Source: Blautia coccoides (GTDB taxonomy: Bacteria > Bacillota > Clostridia > Lachnospirales > Lachnospiraceae). Taken from it: 64,000 nt of DNA. Below the pieces are notes generated by a model. The model searched no databases, was not told the DNA's origin, and saw nothing but the letters and a program-made list of their open reading frames with translations. A program made the position numbers and the translations under genes. Location of the stretch: assembly GCF_034355335.1 (NCBI RefSeq), contig NZ_CP136422.1, forward strand, positions 3,630,501 to 3,694,500, read 5' to 3'. This document shows, one piece after another, positions 1 through 9,437 of this stretch. Every line of letters starts with the position of its first letter. Within the stretch, counting starts at the first letter, position 1.

Positions 1-1109
1 TCAAGCTGAATGATGGAGTGGCAGGTATTGTCATTATCATTGTGGCCACGATCACCAGCCATATTGCCTGGAACATTCCTTTTGTGGCAAATATTTCAAT
101 GATCAACATTGCCTCCAAAACACCGGAGGACAGAATGGCACTCTCATCGACAAGGGCTTTATGGGGCGCACTTGGTATGGTTCTCTATTCTTATGTAGGA
201 CCGGGGGTTGTATCCATTCTGGCCGCTGTTGTGGGAGCCAAAAATTCATACGGTGCGGCTGCGTTTGTCTTTGGTGCTGTGATGGCAGCAGGATATTTTG
301 CACACTTTAAAATGTTTGAAGGATATGAAGAAAGCGGTGCGGAAGAATTTGCCAGGCTTCAGAGAGAGAAAAAAGCAAAACAGGATCAGCACACAGCAAA
401 GGGACATGGAATGCTGAAATCCCTGGCAGCAAATCCCTATCTTCTGGGACTGATCGTTGCGGATTTGGCAAAATACGTCTACATGTTTGTGGCAAGCGGT
501 ATTGCCGTCTACTATTTTACCTATGTTGCAGGCAATGCAGGACTGACAGCCACCTTTATCCTCATTTCCAATCTTTTGGGAGTTGCTGCATCTTATCTTT
601 CCAAAAGAGCCGCCGGTAAATTTTCTGCCAGAAACACGGTTATCATTTCTTATCTGTGCATGGTAGTTGTGCTGGTACTCGGTTTCATATTCTACAACAG
701 CACCTGGATGGTTCTTATTATGGTAAGTATCGCGCAGTTCTTCTGTACCATGACCAATGCCTGCGGACCGGCGCTCTACGCAGACTGTGCAATTTACAGT
801 GAGTATAAAACAGGCACAAATGCCACCGGCATGATCATGGGATTGAGCAATATCCCACTGAAGATCGGTGTTGTTAGCAGAGGTATCCTGATCAATGCCT
901 GCCTGGCCATGGCAGGGTTCTCCCTTGCAGTGGTGCAGTCCAATGAAGTTACAGTAAAACTAGCACGTGGGATCAGCATGGGATTCACTATCATTCCGGC
1001 TATCGCAGTAGGGCTCGGAGCATTGATCCTCATATTCGGTTATAAGCTGTCAAGCAAGGATATCGAAAAGTATTCCGCTGAAATCGAAAAGAGAAAACAA
1101 AACAGATAA
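1..1109 (+). CDS. GPH/MelB-like sugar:cation symporter (5' partial)
   Basis: This is the C-terminal part of a polytopic membrane transporter of the glycoside-pentoside-hexuronide group in the major facilitator superfamily, which imports a sugar or glycoside with a cation. The frame stays open to the first base of the window, so the GTG at 18 is not the real start; about 80-100 N-terminal residues are missing compared with the usual 440-480. Several hydrophobic helices are visible, and a charged cytoplasmic loop rich in Glu, Arg and Lys lies near residues 100-135, as expected between the two six-helix halves. The C-terminus is basic. The substrate cannot be read from the sequence. It is followed by a strong hairpin terminator. 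Confidence 0.8.
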   Translation, partial: KLNDGVAGIVIIIVATITSHIAWNIPFVANISMINIASKTPEDRMALSSTRALWGALGMVLYSYVGPGVVSILAAVVGAKNSYGAAAFVFGAVMAAGYFAHFKMFEGYEESGAEEFARLQREKKAKQDQHTAKGHGMLKSLAANPYLLGLIVADLAKYVYMFVASGIAVYYFTYVAGNAGLTATFILISNLLGVAASYLSKRAAGKFSARNTVIISYLCMVVVLVLGFIFYNSTWMVLIMVSIAQFFCTMTNACGPALYADCAIYSEYKTGTNATGMIMGLSNIPLKIGVVSRGILINACLAMAGFSLAVVQSNEVTVKLARGISMGFTIIPAIAVGLGALILIFGYKLSSKDIEKYSAEIEKRKQNR

Positions 1110-1127
1110 CCAAACAAAAGATAAAAT

Positions 1128-1172
1128 AAAGGCATGACCGTGCACTGGAAACACCTGCACAGCCATGCCTTT
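1128..1172. terminator. bidirectional intrinsic terminator
   Basis: A stem-loop with arms AAAGGCATG and CATGCCTTT (1128-1136 and 1164-1172) lies between the convergent transporter and GNAT genes. An inner GTGCA/TGCAC pairing extends the stem. T-rich sequence follows on both strands, so it can end transcription from either side. Confidence 0.8.
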
Positions 1173-1197
1173 ATAAATTTGATATTTTCTAATCCGC

Positions 1198-1734
1198 TTA
1201 AATATCAAGAGGTAAATACATTGGAGTACATTCAATATCTGAATCTTCCGCTGAAAACCCCATATCCTCTTCCAAATCCTCAAATCCATTTCTGCAATAC
1301 AAGCCATACCCTTCTTTTGTTGAACTTAGTTTCACAAAAGAAAAACCCACATATTCCCGTCGAATATACTCTATTTTTTCCAAACAATCATTTAATAAAA
1401 CATCTGATAGATTTATTTTGATCCCGTCATCTGTATACATCTGCAAAAGTCCATGGAATTGTTCATCCAGCGCAAAACAATTTATATGAATAGCACCACC
1501 TATCTTTTTTGTGATCTTATTGTCGTACTGTTCTATGTAACCTAATCCCAAATTGTAATAACCTATAATATTTTGATTGTCTTCTGACAAAAATACGTAT
1601 GTTTTGCCAAAACCATCATCCAACGAAACAGACTCTCTTAAAAATTTATCCAGATAATTATTTCCTGAATGGAAAGAAGATGCCAGCTTTTGCAAACTGG
1701 CATCATACTTAACAACATTTAGCGCTTTCTCCAT
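1198..1734 (-). CDS. GNAT-type acetyltransferase, possible TacT-like toxin
   Basis: A 178-residue protein of the GCN5-related N-acetyltransferase fold. The recognisable parts are a central strand pattern (IIGYYNLGLG) and a C-terminal motif-B-like stretch GYGLYCRNGFE, typical of the end of the acetyl-CoA fold. The pattern 'TYVFLSEDNQNIIGYY' resembles toxin-type GNATs (TacT/AtaT group) that acetylate aminoacyl-tRNA. It starts one base after the stop of a 57-residue gene that has its own promoter and strong ribosome binding site, the usual antitoxin-toxin arrangement. The classical glycine-rich acetyl-CoA loop is poorly conserved, so activity is uncertain. An ordinary small-molecule acetyltransferase is the alternative. 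Confidence 0.65.
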   Translation of the reverse strand: MEKALNVVKYDASLQKLASSFHSGNNYLDKFLRESVSLDDGFGKTYVFLSEDNQNIIGYYNLGLGYIEQYDNKITKKIGGAIHINCFALDEQFHGLLQMYTDDGIKINLSDVLLNDCLEKIEYIRREYVGFSFVKLSSTKEGYGLYCRNGFEDLEEDMGFSAEDSDIECTPMYLPLDI

Positions 1735-1735
1735 A

Positions 1736-1909
1736 TTACCTCTTCGTAACTTTTATCTCCGCTATTTTTGTAGAAGGATCAACATTGACTGTAAAATCAT
1801 GAGAACGAATAAACTCTCTCCGTGACTTTGCTTCAGCCAGCAAAGGTTTTTTCACAGATAAATCTTTTTTTGTAATAAAAGGCTGTTTTGAAACACAAGC
1901 ATAGTTCAT
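1736..1909 (-). CDS. small antitoxin-like protein (57 aa)
   Basis: A short gene encoding a basic 57-residue protein beginning MNYACVSKQPF and ending IAEIKVTKR. It is preceded by an AAAGGAGG ribosome binding site seven bases from the ATG and by a consensus promoter. Its TAA is separated by one base from the ATG of the GNAT gene, so translation is probably coupled. No domain is recognised. Size, order and coupling suggest an antitoxin or transcriptional autoregulator for the GNAT protein, but this is inference. Confidence 0.7.
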   Translation of the reverse strand: MNYACVSKQPFITKKDLSVKKPLLAEAKSRREFIRSHDFTVNVDPSTKIAEIKVTKR

Positions 1910-1933
1910 GATAATCCTCCTTTCTTTACATGA

Positions 1934-1962
1934 ATTATAACATTAGATAAATTTACTGTAAA
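1934..1962 (-). promoter_or_regulatory. sigma-A type promoter of the antitoxin/GNAT pair
   Basis: Read on the minus strand: TTTACA (-35, 1957-1962), a 17-base spacer, and TATAAT (-10, 1934-1939). The antitoxin-like start codon lies 25 bases downstream of the -10 box. Confidence 0.75.
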
Positions 1963-2005
1963 GTATAAAATGTTGTCACCTATATCTTTTACAATATTAT
2001 AGTTT

Positions 2006-2479
2006 TTACACACCAGGATCAACCAGCAGATCATCTCCATCTGCCGCGCTGGTAGCCAGATAGTCACAGCGCTCATTCATCTCGTGTCCGTCATGTCCTT
2101 TCACCCAGATAAAAACCACACGGTGAGGCTCTTTTGCCTTCAAAAGCCGTTTCCACAGATCCACATTCTTAACCGGTTCGTTTTTCCCCCGTTTCCAGCC
2201 CTTTTTCAGCCAACTGTCGATCCAGTGCTGGTTAAAGGCGTCCACCAGATACTTGGAATCTGAGTACAGTTCCACCTCACACGGTTTTGTCAGCGCTTCC
2301 AGACCCACAATGGCTGCCATCAGCTCCATGCGGTTGTTGGTGGTACGCACATATCCCTGGGAAAATTCACGCTCATGCAGCGTTCCTTTTGCATCTGTGT
2401 AGTGGAGGACACAGCCGTATCCTCCCGGTCCATCCGGATTTCCCCTGGCAGAACCGTCTGTATATATTTTTACAAGCAT
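2006..2479 (-). CDS. rnhA: ribonuclease HI
   Basis: Cuts the RNA strand of RNA:DNA hybrids (primers, R-loops) in the cytoplasm. The 157 residues match the usual length of type 1 RNase H. The metal-binding acidic residues are visible: D8 in [12 protein letters not shown]52 in NNRMEL, D74 in LYSDSKY and D139 in NERCDYLA, with the catalytic His (H129) in WVKGHDGH. The basic protrusion ([10 protein letters not shown]) that helps bind the hybrid is present. It sits one base downstream of the MutS-like gene and is probably its operon partner. Confidence 0.95.
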   Translation of the reverse strand: MLVKIYTDGSARGNPDGPGGYGCVLHYTDAKGTLHEREFSQGYVRTTNNRMELMAAIVGLEALTKPCEVELYSDSKYLVDAFNQHWIDSWLKKGWKRGKNEPVKNVDLWKRLLKAKEPHRVVFIWVKGHDGHEMNERCDYLATSAADGDDLLVDPGV

Positions 2480-2480
2480 A

Positions 2481-4181
2481 TTAATTTCCTACCTTTTTCC
2501 AGATTCCGGTGGATTCAAAATCTGCCACCGCAGCTTCTGATTCTTTTACGATCACTCTGTCGTATCCCACCATAGAGAGCAGACGAATGGCGTTTCTTGT
2601 GGTAACCCTGCCCTTTTTCAGCAGATAGTTGAACTCCACGTCATCCTCCTTGACTTCCTCCTCAAAGTGATAGTTGGTATAAGCCCCCTCCAGCATATAG
2701 GACAGCTCAATATCATGAGTTGCCGCAAACGGCAGCACATGGGGCTTTCTCAAATGAGCCAGAATGTTGGAGGATGCTGCGATCCTCTCTATGGTGTTGG
2801 TTCCCCTGAGCACTTCGTCGATGATACACAGAAGAGGTGTCTCGTCCCGGGACTCCTCCAGTATTCTCTTCAGAGACTTGATCTCCACAATGTAATAGCT
2901 CTCACTGCTCTCCAGATCATCCCTGAGTGCCATAGAAGTCTGTATCTTAAAAAACGGCGCAGCGTATTTTGTTGCTGTACAAGTGTTCACCGTCTGGGCA
3001 AGAATGGCATTCAGCGCCACGTTTTTTAGGAACGTGGATTTTCCGGAAGCATTGGATCCGGTTACCAGAATGCCCCCGGAGGCCTCAATACTGTTCGCCA
3101 CAGGTTCATGGATCAGCGGATGGTACAGGTTTTCCACCTTCATCCTCACGTCACTTCCCCTTTTATACCCTGTAAACTCTGGCACGCAGTAGTAAGGCAT
3201 CGCTTCTCTGAAGGAAGCAATGGAAATGCAGGCATCCAGAAGTCCGTATATCTCCAGCATCTCCTCAGCTTCCGCCCTGTGCTCCTTCATAGCCTTCATC
3301 ATGGAATTAAACTTGATCAGATCTATGTGGGTCATCATTCGGATATAATCCAGGATAAAGGATTCCGGGCCGCTGGCAAAACCATCCCGGTCCAAAACAA
3401 GACTGGCCCCCTTGCGAAAACCGGAAAATTCCTTTTCACAGGCGTTCAGCCGTTCCGTATACCTGTGAAGCTCCCCCATCTTCAGCTTACTCAGGGAATT
3501 TGCGCCGTTTAAAAGCTGCAGCATACATCTAAATCCGGTCAGGTATATATTGATGACTTCCTTGTCCTTCAAATATGTCCCCATATTGATACAGGTCACA
3601 AACAGAAACACAAAAACGCCGTATCTCGGAACAGCAATGAACGCCGCTATGGAGAGCACAAAAGCCAGACACATGAGGATCTGCTTCCATGTCTTTCCCG
3701 CATCATACTCTTTTGTCACATGAATGGCCTGATAGACAGACGCTGTGGGTGGTTTTCTGATATGTGCCAGGATTTCCTGGACCTTCCGGCGTTCCTTCTC
3801 GTGTTCCCGGAAAAAGCTGTACAGTTGCTCCTTCTCGGCCAGCTTTTCCTCCTGGAATTCAGGAGTACGGAGCATATAATACAGATAATCCTCACCCGGG
3901 GAGGATACGGTCTGATTCAGAAGCATGAACACTCTGTCCATATCCAGATCATTCCAGGTGATATCGTCTATGACAAACCGATCGTCTTTTCTCTCCCGGT
4001 AATACTGCGCGATCTGCTCCAGCTTATCCCATGTGTATTCCCGGTCCGGAATCTGGCCCCAGCCCTTTTTTATCTTCTGAAAAAACTCTCTCTGTCTTCT
4101 CTTGTTTTCCTGAAACATGGTCACAAATACGACTGCCACAAAAATGACAATCAGCCCTGTCCACAAGGTTGTCTCACTCAT
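2481..4181 (-). CDS. membrane-anchored MutS-family ATPase
   Basis: A 566-residue protein whose C-terminal third is a MutS ATPase domain: Walker [10 protein letters not shown] near residue 377, Walker [16 protein letters not shown], and the trailing '[12 protein letters not shown]' segment. The N-terminus is unlike MutS. It has a transmembrane helix at residues 5-23 followed by basic residues, and two more hydrophobic helices around 170-205, so the protein should be anchored in the membrane. The mismatch-recognition domain and the C-terminal Smr nuclease of MutS2 are absent. Such short membrane MutS-like proteins are known in Firmicutes and Bacteroidetes but have no firm function. It starts 27 bases after hemL, and the likely co-transcribed partner is rnhA. 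Confidence 0.85.
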   Translation of the reverse strand: MSETTLWTGLIVIFVAVVFVTMFQENKRRQREFFQKIKKGWGQIPDREYTWDKLEQIAQYYRERKDDRFVIDDITWNDLDMDRVFMLLNQTVSSPGEDYLYYMLRTPEFQEEKLAEKEQLYSFFREHEKERRKVQEILAHIRKPPTASVYQAIHVTKEYDAGKTWKQILMCLAFVLSIAAFIAVPRYGVFVFLFVTCINMGTYLKDKEVINIYLTGFRCMLQLLNGANSLSKLKMGELHRYTERLNACEKEFSGFRKGASLVLDRDGFASGPESFILDYIRMMTHIDLIKFNSMMKAMKEHRAEAEEMLEIYGLLDACISIASFREAMPYYCVPEFTGYKRGSDVRMKVENLYHPLIHEPVANSIEASGGILVTGSNASGKSTFLKNVALNAILAQTVNTCTATKYAAPFFKIQTSMALRDDLESSESYYIVEIKSLKRILEESRDETPLLCIIDEVLRGTNTIERIAASSNILAHLRKPHVLPFAATHDIELSYMLEGAYTNYHFEEEVKEDDVEFNYLLKKGRVTTRNAIRLLSMVGYDRVIVKESEAAVADFESTGIWKKVGN

Positions 4182-4208
4182 AGCTGTCCTCCGTTTTCCT
4201 TTTGCCGG

Positions 4209-5486
4209 TTATGCGCAGAAATAATCCTTTATCAGCTTCAGTGCCGCTTCAATATCCTCTTCTGTATGGGCATCTGACAGGAACATGGCTTCAAACTGTG
4301 ATGGTGCCAGATGCACCCCATGATTCAGCATATATTTGAAATATGCGGCAAATGCGTTTGTATCTGAAGTCTTGGCAGATGCATAATCTGTCACCTTCTC
4401 CTCTGTAAAGAAGATGCATCCCAGAGATGCCACGCTGTTCACCTGGTAAGAAATATTGTTCTCCGTGAAGATCCTGCGGATCCCCTCGAACATCATCTCC
4501 CCTTTCTGATACAGCCTTGTATAGATTTCCGGATCTTCATAGAGGATTTTAAGCTGGGCAAGCCCTGCTGCCATGGCAATGGGATTGCCACTGAGCGTTC
4601 CCGCCTGGTACACCGGTCCTGCCGGGGAAACCTTTTCCATGATCTCTTTTCTTCCGCCATAGGCACCCACTGGCATTCCCGCACCGATGATCTTTCCATA
4701 GGTGACAAGGTCAGGCCTGACACCGTAAAATCCTGCGGCTCCGTCAAATTTAAGGCGGAATCCGGTGATCACTTCATCAAAGATCAGCAGTGCTCCATGC
4801 TTGTCACAGAGGGAACGGAGTCCTTCAAGAAAACCGTCCGCGGGAGGGACCACGCCCATATTGGCGCCCACAGGCTCCACGATCACAGCGGCCGTCTGGT
4901 CTTTACTCTTGGTCAAAAGCTCTTCCACACTGGTAAGATCGTTGTACACAGCGATCATCGTGTCCTGTGTACAGCCTTTTGGCACACCGGCACTGTCCGG
5001 CACACCGCTGGTCATGACACCGCTTCCCGCGCTCACCAGCATGGCATCTGTATGTCCATGGTAGCATCCCGCAAACTTGATGATCTTATCTTTTCCCGTA
5101 AAACCTCTGGCAACACGGATGGCGCTCATGACTGCTTCTGTGCCGGAATTAACCATGCGGATCATCTCTACATGAGGGATCCTTTCACAGATGAATTCTG
5201 CCATCTCCACCTCTTTTGCTGTTGCACAGCCAAAGCTCAAGCCGTTTTCACTGGCCTTGATCACAGCCTCGCGGATGGCGGGATGATTATGCCCCAGGAT
5301 CATAGGTCCCCAGGACCCAATATAGTCCGTGTAGGCATTACCGTCCACATCAAATATTTTGCTTCCCACTGCACCCTGAATAAAGCGCGGCGTCTCTCCA
5401 ATGGCGCCGTAAGCCCGCACAGGGCTGTTCACACCTCCGGGAATCCGTTTTACAGCGCGCTCAAATAATTCCTCTGATCTTGTCAT
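4209..5486 (-). CDS. hemL: glutamate-1-semialdehyde 2,1-aminomutase
   Basis: Converts glutamate-1-semialdehyde to 5-aminolevulinate, the second committed step of the C5 tetrapyrrole route. It is a PLP enzyme of aminotransferase class III. The 425 residues are the normal length. Landmarks are the N-terminal PGGVNSPVRA signature, the PLP-phosphate region NSGTEAVMSAIR, the DEVITGFR segment with the cofactor-contacting Asp, and the Schiff-base Lys in VTYGKIIGAGMP. The ATG overlaps the hemB stop in a TAATG, so the two are translationally coupled. It belongs to the minus-strand hem operon beginning with hemA. Confidence 0.97.
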   Translation of the reverse strand: MTRSEELFERAVKRIPGGVNSPVRAYGAIGETPRFIQGAVGSKIFDVDGNAYTDYIGSWGPMILGHNHPAIREAVIKASENGLSFGCATAKEVEMAEFICERIPHVEMIRMVNSGTEAVMSAIRVARGFTGKDKIIKFAGCYHGHTDAMLVSAGSGVMTSGVPDSAGVPKGCTQDTMIAVYNDLTSVEELLTKSKDQTAAVIVEPVGANMGVVPPADGFLEGLRSLCDKHGALLIFDEVITGFRLKFDGAAGFYGVRPDLVTYGKIIGAGMPVGAYGGRKEIMEKVSPAGPVYQAGTLSGNPIAMAAGLAQLKILYEDPEIYTRLYQKGEMMFEGIRRIFTENNISYQVNSVASLGCIFFTEEKVTDYASAKTSDTNAFAAYFKYMLNHGVHLAPSQFEAMFLSDAHTEEDIEAALKLIKDYFCA

Positions 5487-6469
5487 TACCCGATTCTCCC
5501 TTCGTCCATAAATCCGGCCAGCTCTTTTGCAAAATAAGTCAGGTAAATATCTGCTCCGGCCCGGTATGTGCTCACTGCCATCTCACAGATGATCTTCTCC
5601 TCGTCAATATATCCAAGCTTTGCCCCTGCCTTCACCATGGCGTACTCACCGCTGACAGAATAAGCTGCTACCGGCAGATGGATACTCTGTTTCACTTCAC
5701 TGATCACATCCAGGTAGGATAGAGCCGGTTTCACCATAATGATATCAGCGCCCTCCTGCACGTCAAGAAGCGCTTCTTTCAGGCCTTCCCTTTTATTGTG
5801 GTAATCCATCTGATAGCTCTTTCTGTCTCCGAAAGAGGGAGCAGAACCTGCTGCCTCCCTGAAGGGGCCGTAAAAAGCAGAGGCATATTTTACCGCATAG
5901 GACATGATCGGTATATCCTTGTGCTGATGGGTATCCAGGATTTCACGGATCGCCCCCACTCTGCCGTCCATCATATCTGAAGGTGCCACCATATCAGCCC
6001 CTGCCTCCACGTGGGACAGGGCTGTCTTTGCCAGAAGCTCCAGCGTTGCATCATTTTCCACATCATGTCCGCACAGCACGCCGCAGTGGCCGTGGGATGT
6101 GTACTCGCACATGCAGACATCTGTGATCAGATACATTTCCGGGAACTGTTTTCTGGCCTCCCGAAGCGCTCTCTGCACAATTCCGTTCTCCGCATACGCC
6201 TGACTTCCCACCTCATCCTTTTCGTCCGGAATGCCGAAAAACATCACTTTATCCACGCCTGCATTCATAAGCCCTTCCAGGGCATAGGGCAGTCTGTCAA
6301 TGCTGTATCGGAACTGTCCTTCCATGGAGGGTATTTCTTCCTCCATATTCTCTCCCTCGCGGACAAATATAGGGTAGATCAGGGAACTTTTGTCCATCCT
6401 GGTCTCGCGCACCATCCTGCGCAGGGTATCATTTTTCCGAAGCCTTCTCGGTCTGACTGTCATTTCCAT
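5486..6469 (-). CDS. hemB: porphobilinogen synthase (delta-aminolevulinate dehydratase)
   Basis: Condenses two 5-aminolevulinate molecules to porphobilinogen. The 327-residue protein shows the Zn-type cysteine cluster DVCMCEYTSHGHCG and the two active-site lysines in YAVKYASAFYGPF and IIMVKPALSYLD. The Cys cluster indicates a zinc-dependent rather than purely Mg-dependent enzyme. An AAAGGAG ribosome binding site lies about 10 bases before the ATG. It sits between the hemC-cobA-hemD fusion and hemL in one operon. Confidence 0.97.
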   Translation of the reverse strand: MEMTVRPRRLRKNDTLRRMVRETRMDKSSLIYPIFVREGENMEEEIPSMEGQFRYSIDRLPYALEGLMNAGVDKVMFFGIPDEKDEVGSQAYAENGIVQRALREARKQFPEMYLITDVCMCEYTSHGHCGVLCGHDVENDATLELLAKTALSHVEAGADMVAPSDMMDGRVGAIREILDTHQHKDIPIMSYAVKYASAFYGPFREAAGSAPSFGDRKSYQMDYHNKREGLKEALLDVQEGADIIMVKPALSYLDVISEVKQSIHLPVAAYSVSGEYAMVKAGAKLGYIDEEKIICEMAVSTYRAGADIYLTYFAKELAGFMDEGRIG

Positions 6470-6522
6470 GCTGCTACACTCCTTTATTCCTCTGTTATTG
6501 TAACTGTTCCGTGCCTTTACAG

Positions 6523-8964
6523 CTACCTGTTATTCTTCAAGTCTACAACCAAATCCACCACACTGTCAATGGTGGCCTGTTTTGCCATAAATGTCTTCAT
6601 ACCGTATGCGTCTGCTGCGGCTTTTGTCTGTTTACCGATGCAGGCAGCCGTGACTTTTGTAAAGTCAATCCCTTTTACCGCCTCCGCAAATCCTTTTACT
6701 GTGGACGCGCTTGTGAAGACCGCACAGTTGATCTCTCCGCTCTCAAAGGCTTTTTTCTCATCGATCATTTCCTGTTTTTCATAGAAGGTGTCATAGGTGG
6801 GCACATCACAGATGAAAAGTCCCGGCTTTTTCTCCAGCTCCTGGATGATCTCTTTTCCGCCGATCTTAGCCCTCGGAAGAAGTATCTTCTCATTGCCGCT
6901 GCAGGCTTCGCACAATGCTTTTCCCAGGGATTGCCCGTCAAACACTTCCGGCATGAGATCCACAAAAAGGCCTCTCTCCTCCAGTGCCTTTTTGGTGCCC
7001 TTTCCAATGGCAGCTATCTTGGCTCTGCCAAGTCTGCGGACATCTGCCCCTGCCTTTTTCATCTCTTCAAAGAACACGTTCACACCGATCGGGCTTGTAA
7101 ATGCCAGCCAGTCATAGGTTTGGAGCTGCTCAAATGCGTTCAGAAGCGCACTCTGATCTGCGAGAGGAGCTGTGCGGATAGCCGGAAGCTCCAGCACCTC
7201 GGCTCCCATCAGACGCAGTTTTTTAGACATGGTGGAAACTGTCTCTCTTGGCCTTGTGACCAGCACCTTATACCCGGCAAGAGGCAGCTTTTCATACCAT
7301 CCAAAGGTATCCGCAAGAGAACACACCTCACCTACCACAATGATAGCCGGTGTCTCGATTCCCTGACGCTTTACTTCCTTCTCCAGAGTAGAAACCGTAG
7401 CCACGATCCGTTTCTGTCCTGCAGTGGTCCCTTTCTGTAAGACAGCCGCCGGCATCTCCCCCGGCATACCTGCCCGAAGCAGGGAACTGCAGATATCAGG
7501 AAGCGCCGTCACTCCCATTAAAAACACCAGTGTCCCCTTTGTGCGCACCAGTGCATCAAAATCAATATCATAGGCCTCTCCCTGCTTTTTATGTCCTGTG
7601 ATAATGTGCAGAGAGGAACAGAAATTCCTGTGGGTCACCGGAATGCCGTTGTAAGCAGGAACTGCCAGAGGAGATGTCACTCCGGGCACCACTTCGTAAA
7701 GGATTCCCTCTTTTGTAAGAAGCTCCAGCTCCTCTCCGCCTCTTCCGAAGAGGAAGGGATCCCCGCCTTTTAAGCGCACGACCCGGTATCCTTTCTTTGC
7801 CTCATCCACAAGGACCTGGTTGATCTGCTCCTGAGGCATGATATGGTGGGATGCGCGTTTTCCCACATTGATGAGACGCACGCCGGCCGGGATCTGGGAT
7901 AATACCCCCTGCCCCACTAAGCTGTCATACACCACCACCTGTGCATTTTTCAAAGTCTCCATGCCTTTTAAGGTGAAAAGTCCGATGTCCCCCGGGCCTG
8001 CGCCCACAAGCCAGACCTTTCCTGCGCAGGGCTTTTTATCTGTTTCCTGTTCCTTTTCCTTCGCTGTCATATGCTCTTTTCGGCACTCCTCTCTCAGTTT
8101 TTTGGCAAGGCGCACACCCAGCTCCTCCGCTTCCTCCCTGGTTCCTTCCAGGCTGCCTTTTTTATAAGCACCGGTCTCCTCCTCGTAATAGAGTCCGGTA
8201 AGCATGATCTTCTCCTGATCCACAACCGCGTGTGCTGCAATCGGTGAAGAACATCCGCCGTCTAAAAACCTCACAAAAGACCGTTCCGCCAGAGCCGCGC
8301 AGGTGCTGTCCGCATCTCCGTAACCCTCCAGATAGGAGTAATCGTTCCCTTTTCTGCCCTGGACCGTCAAAATGCCCTGTCCGGCTGCCGGAAGCATTTC
8401 CTCCGGCTCAAAATATCTGGATATCCTGTGGGTGAGTCCCAGTCTTTTAAGTCCTGCTGCTGCCAGGACCAGCGCACTGTACTCTCCACTGTCCAGCTTT
8501 TTCAGTCTTGTCTGCACATTTCCTCTGACACTTTTACACTCCATGTCAGGAAACAGTTCAGCAAGCTGAAGCGTGCGCCTGAGGCTTGAACAGCCGATCG
8601 GTTTTGTCTTGTCAAGCTCTGTCACTCCCTGGGGAAGCACCAGTGCGTCTCTGGGGTCCTCTCTTTTTGAAAAAGCCAGAAGAGGCAGTTCCTCGGGCAC
8701 TTCCATGGGCATATCCTTCAGACTGTGAACGGAAAGCTCACTTCTTCCGTCCAGAAGGGCCCGGTCCAGTTCTTTTACAAACAGTCCCTTCCCCCCCACT
8801 TTGTCCAGGGTTCTGTCTAAAATGATGTCTCCTGTTGTCTTCATAGTGAGAAGCTCTGCCTTCAGCCCGTCATTGTTCTTCTCTATGTAGTCTCTCACCA
8901 TTTCGCTCTGTATTACAGCAAGCCGGCTCTCCCGGCTTCCGATCACTACTGTTGTGCTGCTCAT
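6523..8964 (-). CDS. hemC-cobA-hemD: fused hydroxymethylbilane synthase / uroporphyrinogen-III methyltransferase / uroporphyrinogen-III synthase
   Basis: One 813-residue polypeptide with three enzymes in series. Residues 1 to about 300 are HemC, with the dipyrromethane cofactor Cys at C238 (LDGGCSSPIAAH) and the arginine-rich substrate site. Residues about 316-555 are the SUMT methyltransferase CobA (GAGPGDIGLFTLKG, the glycine-rich GGDPFLFGRGGEE loop). Residues about 561-813 are HemD, opening with LVTRPRETV. Together they turn porphobilinogen into precorrin-2. The CobA-HemD pairing is common in Firmicutes; HemC in the same chain is less usual. The ATG overlaps the preceding stop by four bases. 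With no hemE in the window, the product is directed to corrinoid and siroheme. Confidence 0.95.
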   Translation of the reverse strand: MSSTTVVIGSRESRLAVIQSEMVRDYIEKNNDGLKAELLTMKTTGDIILDRTLDKVGGKGLFVKELDRALLDGRSELSVHSLKDMPMEVPEELPLLAFSKREDPRDALVLPQGVTELDKTKPIGCSSLRRTLQLAELFPDMECKSVRGNVQTRLKKLDSGEYSALVLAAAGLKRLGLTHRISRYFEPEEMLPAAGQGILTVQGRKGNDYSYLEGYGDADSTCAALAERSFVRFLDGGCSSPIAAHAVVDQEKIMLTGLYYEEETGAYKKGSLEGTREEAEELGVRLAKKLREECRKEHMTAKEKEQETDKKPCAGKVWLVGAGPGDIGLFTLKGMETLKNAQVVVYDSLVGQGVLSQIPAGVRLINVGKRASHHIMPQEQINQVLVDEAKKGYRVVRLKGGDPFLFGRGGEELELLTKEGILYEVVPGVTSPLAVPAYNGIPVTHRNFCSSLHIITGHKKQGEAYDIDFDALVRTKGTLVFLMGVTALPDICSSLLRAGMPGEMPAAVLQKGTTAGQKRIVATVSTLEKEVKRQGIETPAIIVVGEVCSLADTFGWYEKLPLAGYKVLVTRPRETVSTMSKKLRLMGAEVLELPAIRTAPLADQSALLNAFEQLQTYDWLAFTSPIGVNVFFEEMKKAGADVRRLGRAKIAAIGKGTKKALEERGLFVDLMPEVFDGQSLGKALCEACSGNEKILLPRAKIGGKEIIQELEKKPGLFICDVPTYDTFYEKQEMIDEKKAFESGEINCAVFTSASTVKGFAEAVKGIDFTKVTAACIGKQTKAAADAYGMKTFMAKQATIDSVVDLVVDLKNNR

Positions 8965-9437
8965 TCCATACCTCCCGGCGTATTCAAAAATTCTTCCACC
9001 TTTTCCCGCATCTGTCTCGTCTTTTTGTGGTCTCTTCCCGCTGCGTTAAATCCTATGACTACACCCTCGTGACAGATAATACCTGGAAAATGAAAATCAC
9101 ATTTATTCTGGTCACTGGCTGTATTTACCAGTATCCCCAGGCATTTACAGGCGCTGTAGATATCTTCATTTACAGCTCTGTCATCTGTGGCGGCCAAGGC
9201 CAGATCAGCGTCATACAAATCTTCCCTCTCATATCGCTTCTGTTTCCACACCAGCTCTCCGCTTTTTGCAAGCTCTCTGATCTCCGGCTGTACATCCGGT
9301 GCGATCACCACCAGCTCACCTATAAATCCCAAAAGGCTTTTGATCCTTCTTGCAGCGATCTTTCCTCCGCCTATGACCACAGCTTTCTTCTGCGTCAGGT
9401 CAGTGTACAGGGGAAACAGTTTTTTCTCAGTCTTCAT
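8961..9437 (-). CDS. precorrin-2 dehydrogenase / possible sirohydrochlorin ferrochelatase
   Basis: A 158-residue member of the Met8/CysG N-domain family, which oxidises precorrin-2 to sirohydrochlorin with NAD+. The Rossmann motif AVVIGGGKIAARR lies near residues 20-33, followed by LALAATDDRAVNEDIY and NTASDQNKCDFHFPG, the typical catalytic/active-site region. I chose the ATG at 9437 (MKTEKKLFPLYTDL), inside the last codons of hemA, because homologues start there and GGAGAAGG precedes it. An upstream in-frame ATG at 9476 lies within hemA. This step feeds CbiK with sirohydrochlorin. The protein is shorter than Met8, and chelatase activity is uncertain. Confidence 0.9.
   Translation of the reverse strand: MKTEKKLFPLYTDLTQKKAVVIGGGKIAARRIKSLLGFIGELVVIAPDVQPEIRELAKSGELVWKQKRYEREDLYDADLALAATDDRAVNEDIYSACKCLGILVNTASDQNKCDFHFPGIICHEGVVIGFNAAGRDHKKTRQMREKVEEFLNTPGGME

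Noticed and set aside
6511..7440. 309-residue plus-strand reading frame opposite hemD
   Set aside because: Composition (Cys/His/Leu/Ser-rich) is typical of antisense translation and the opposite strand encodes a clear HemD.
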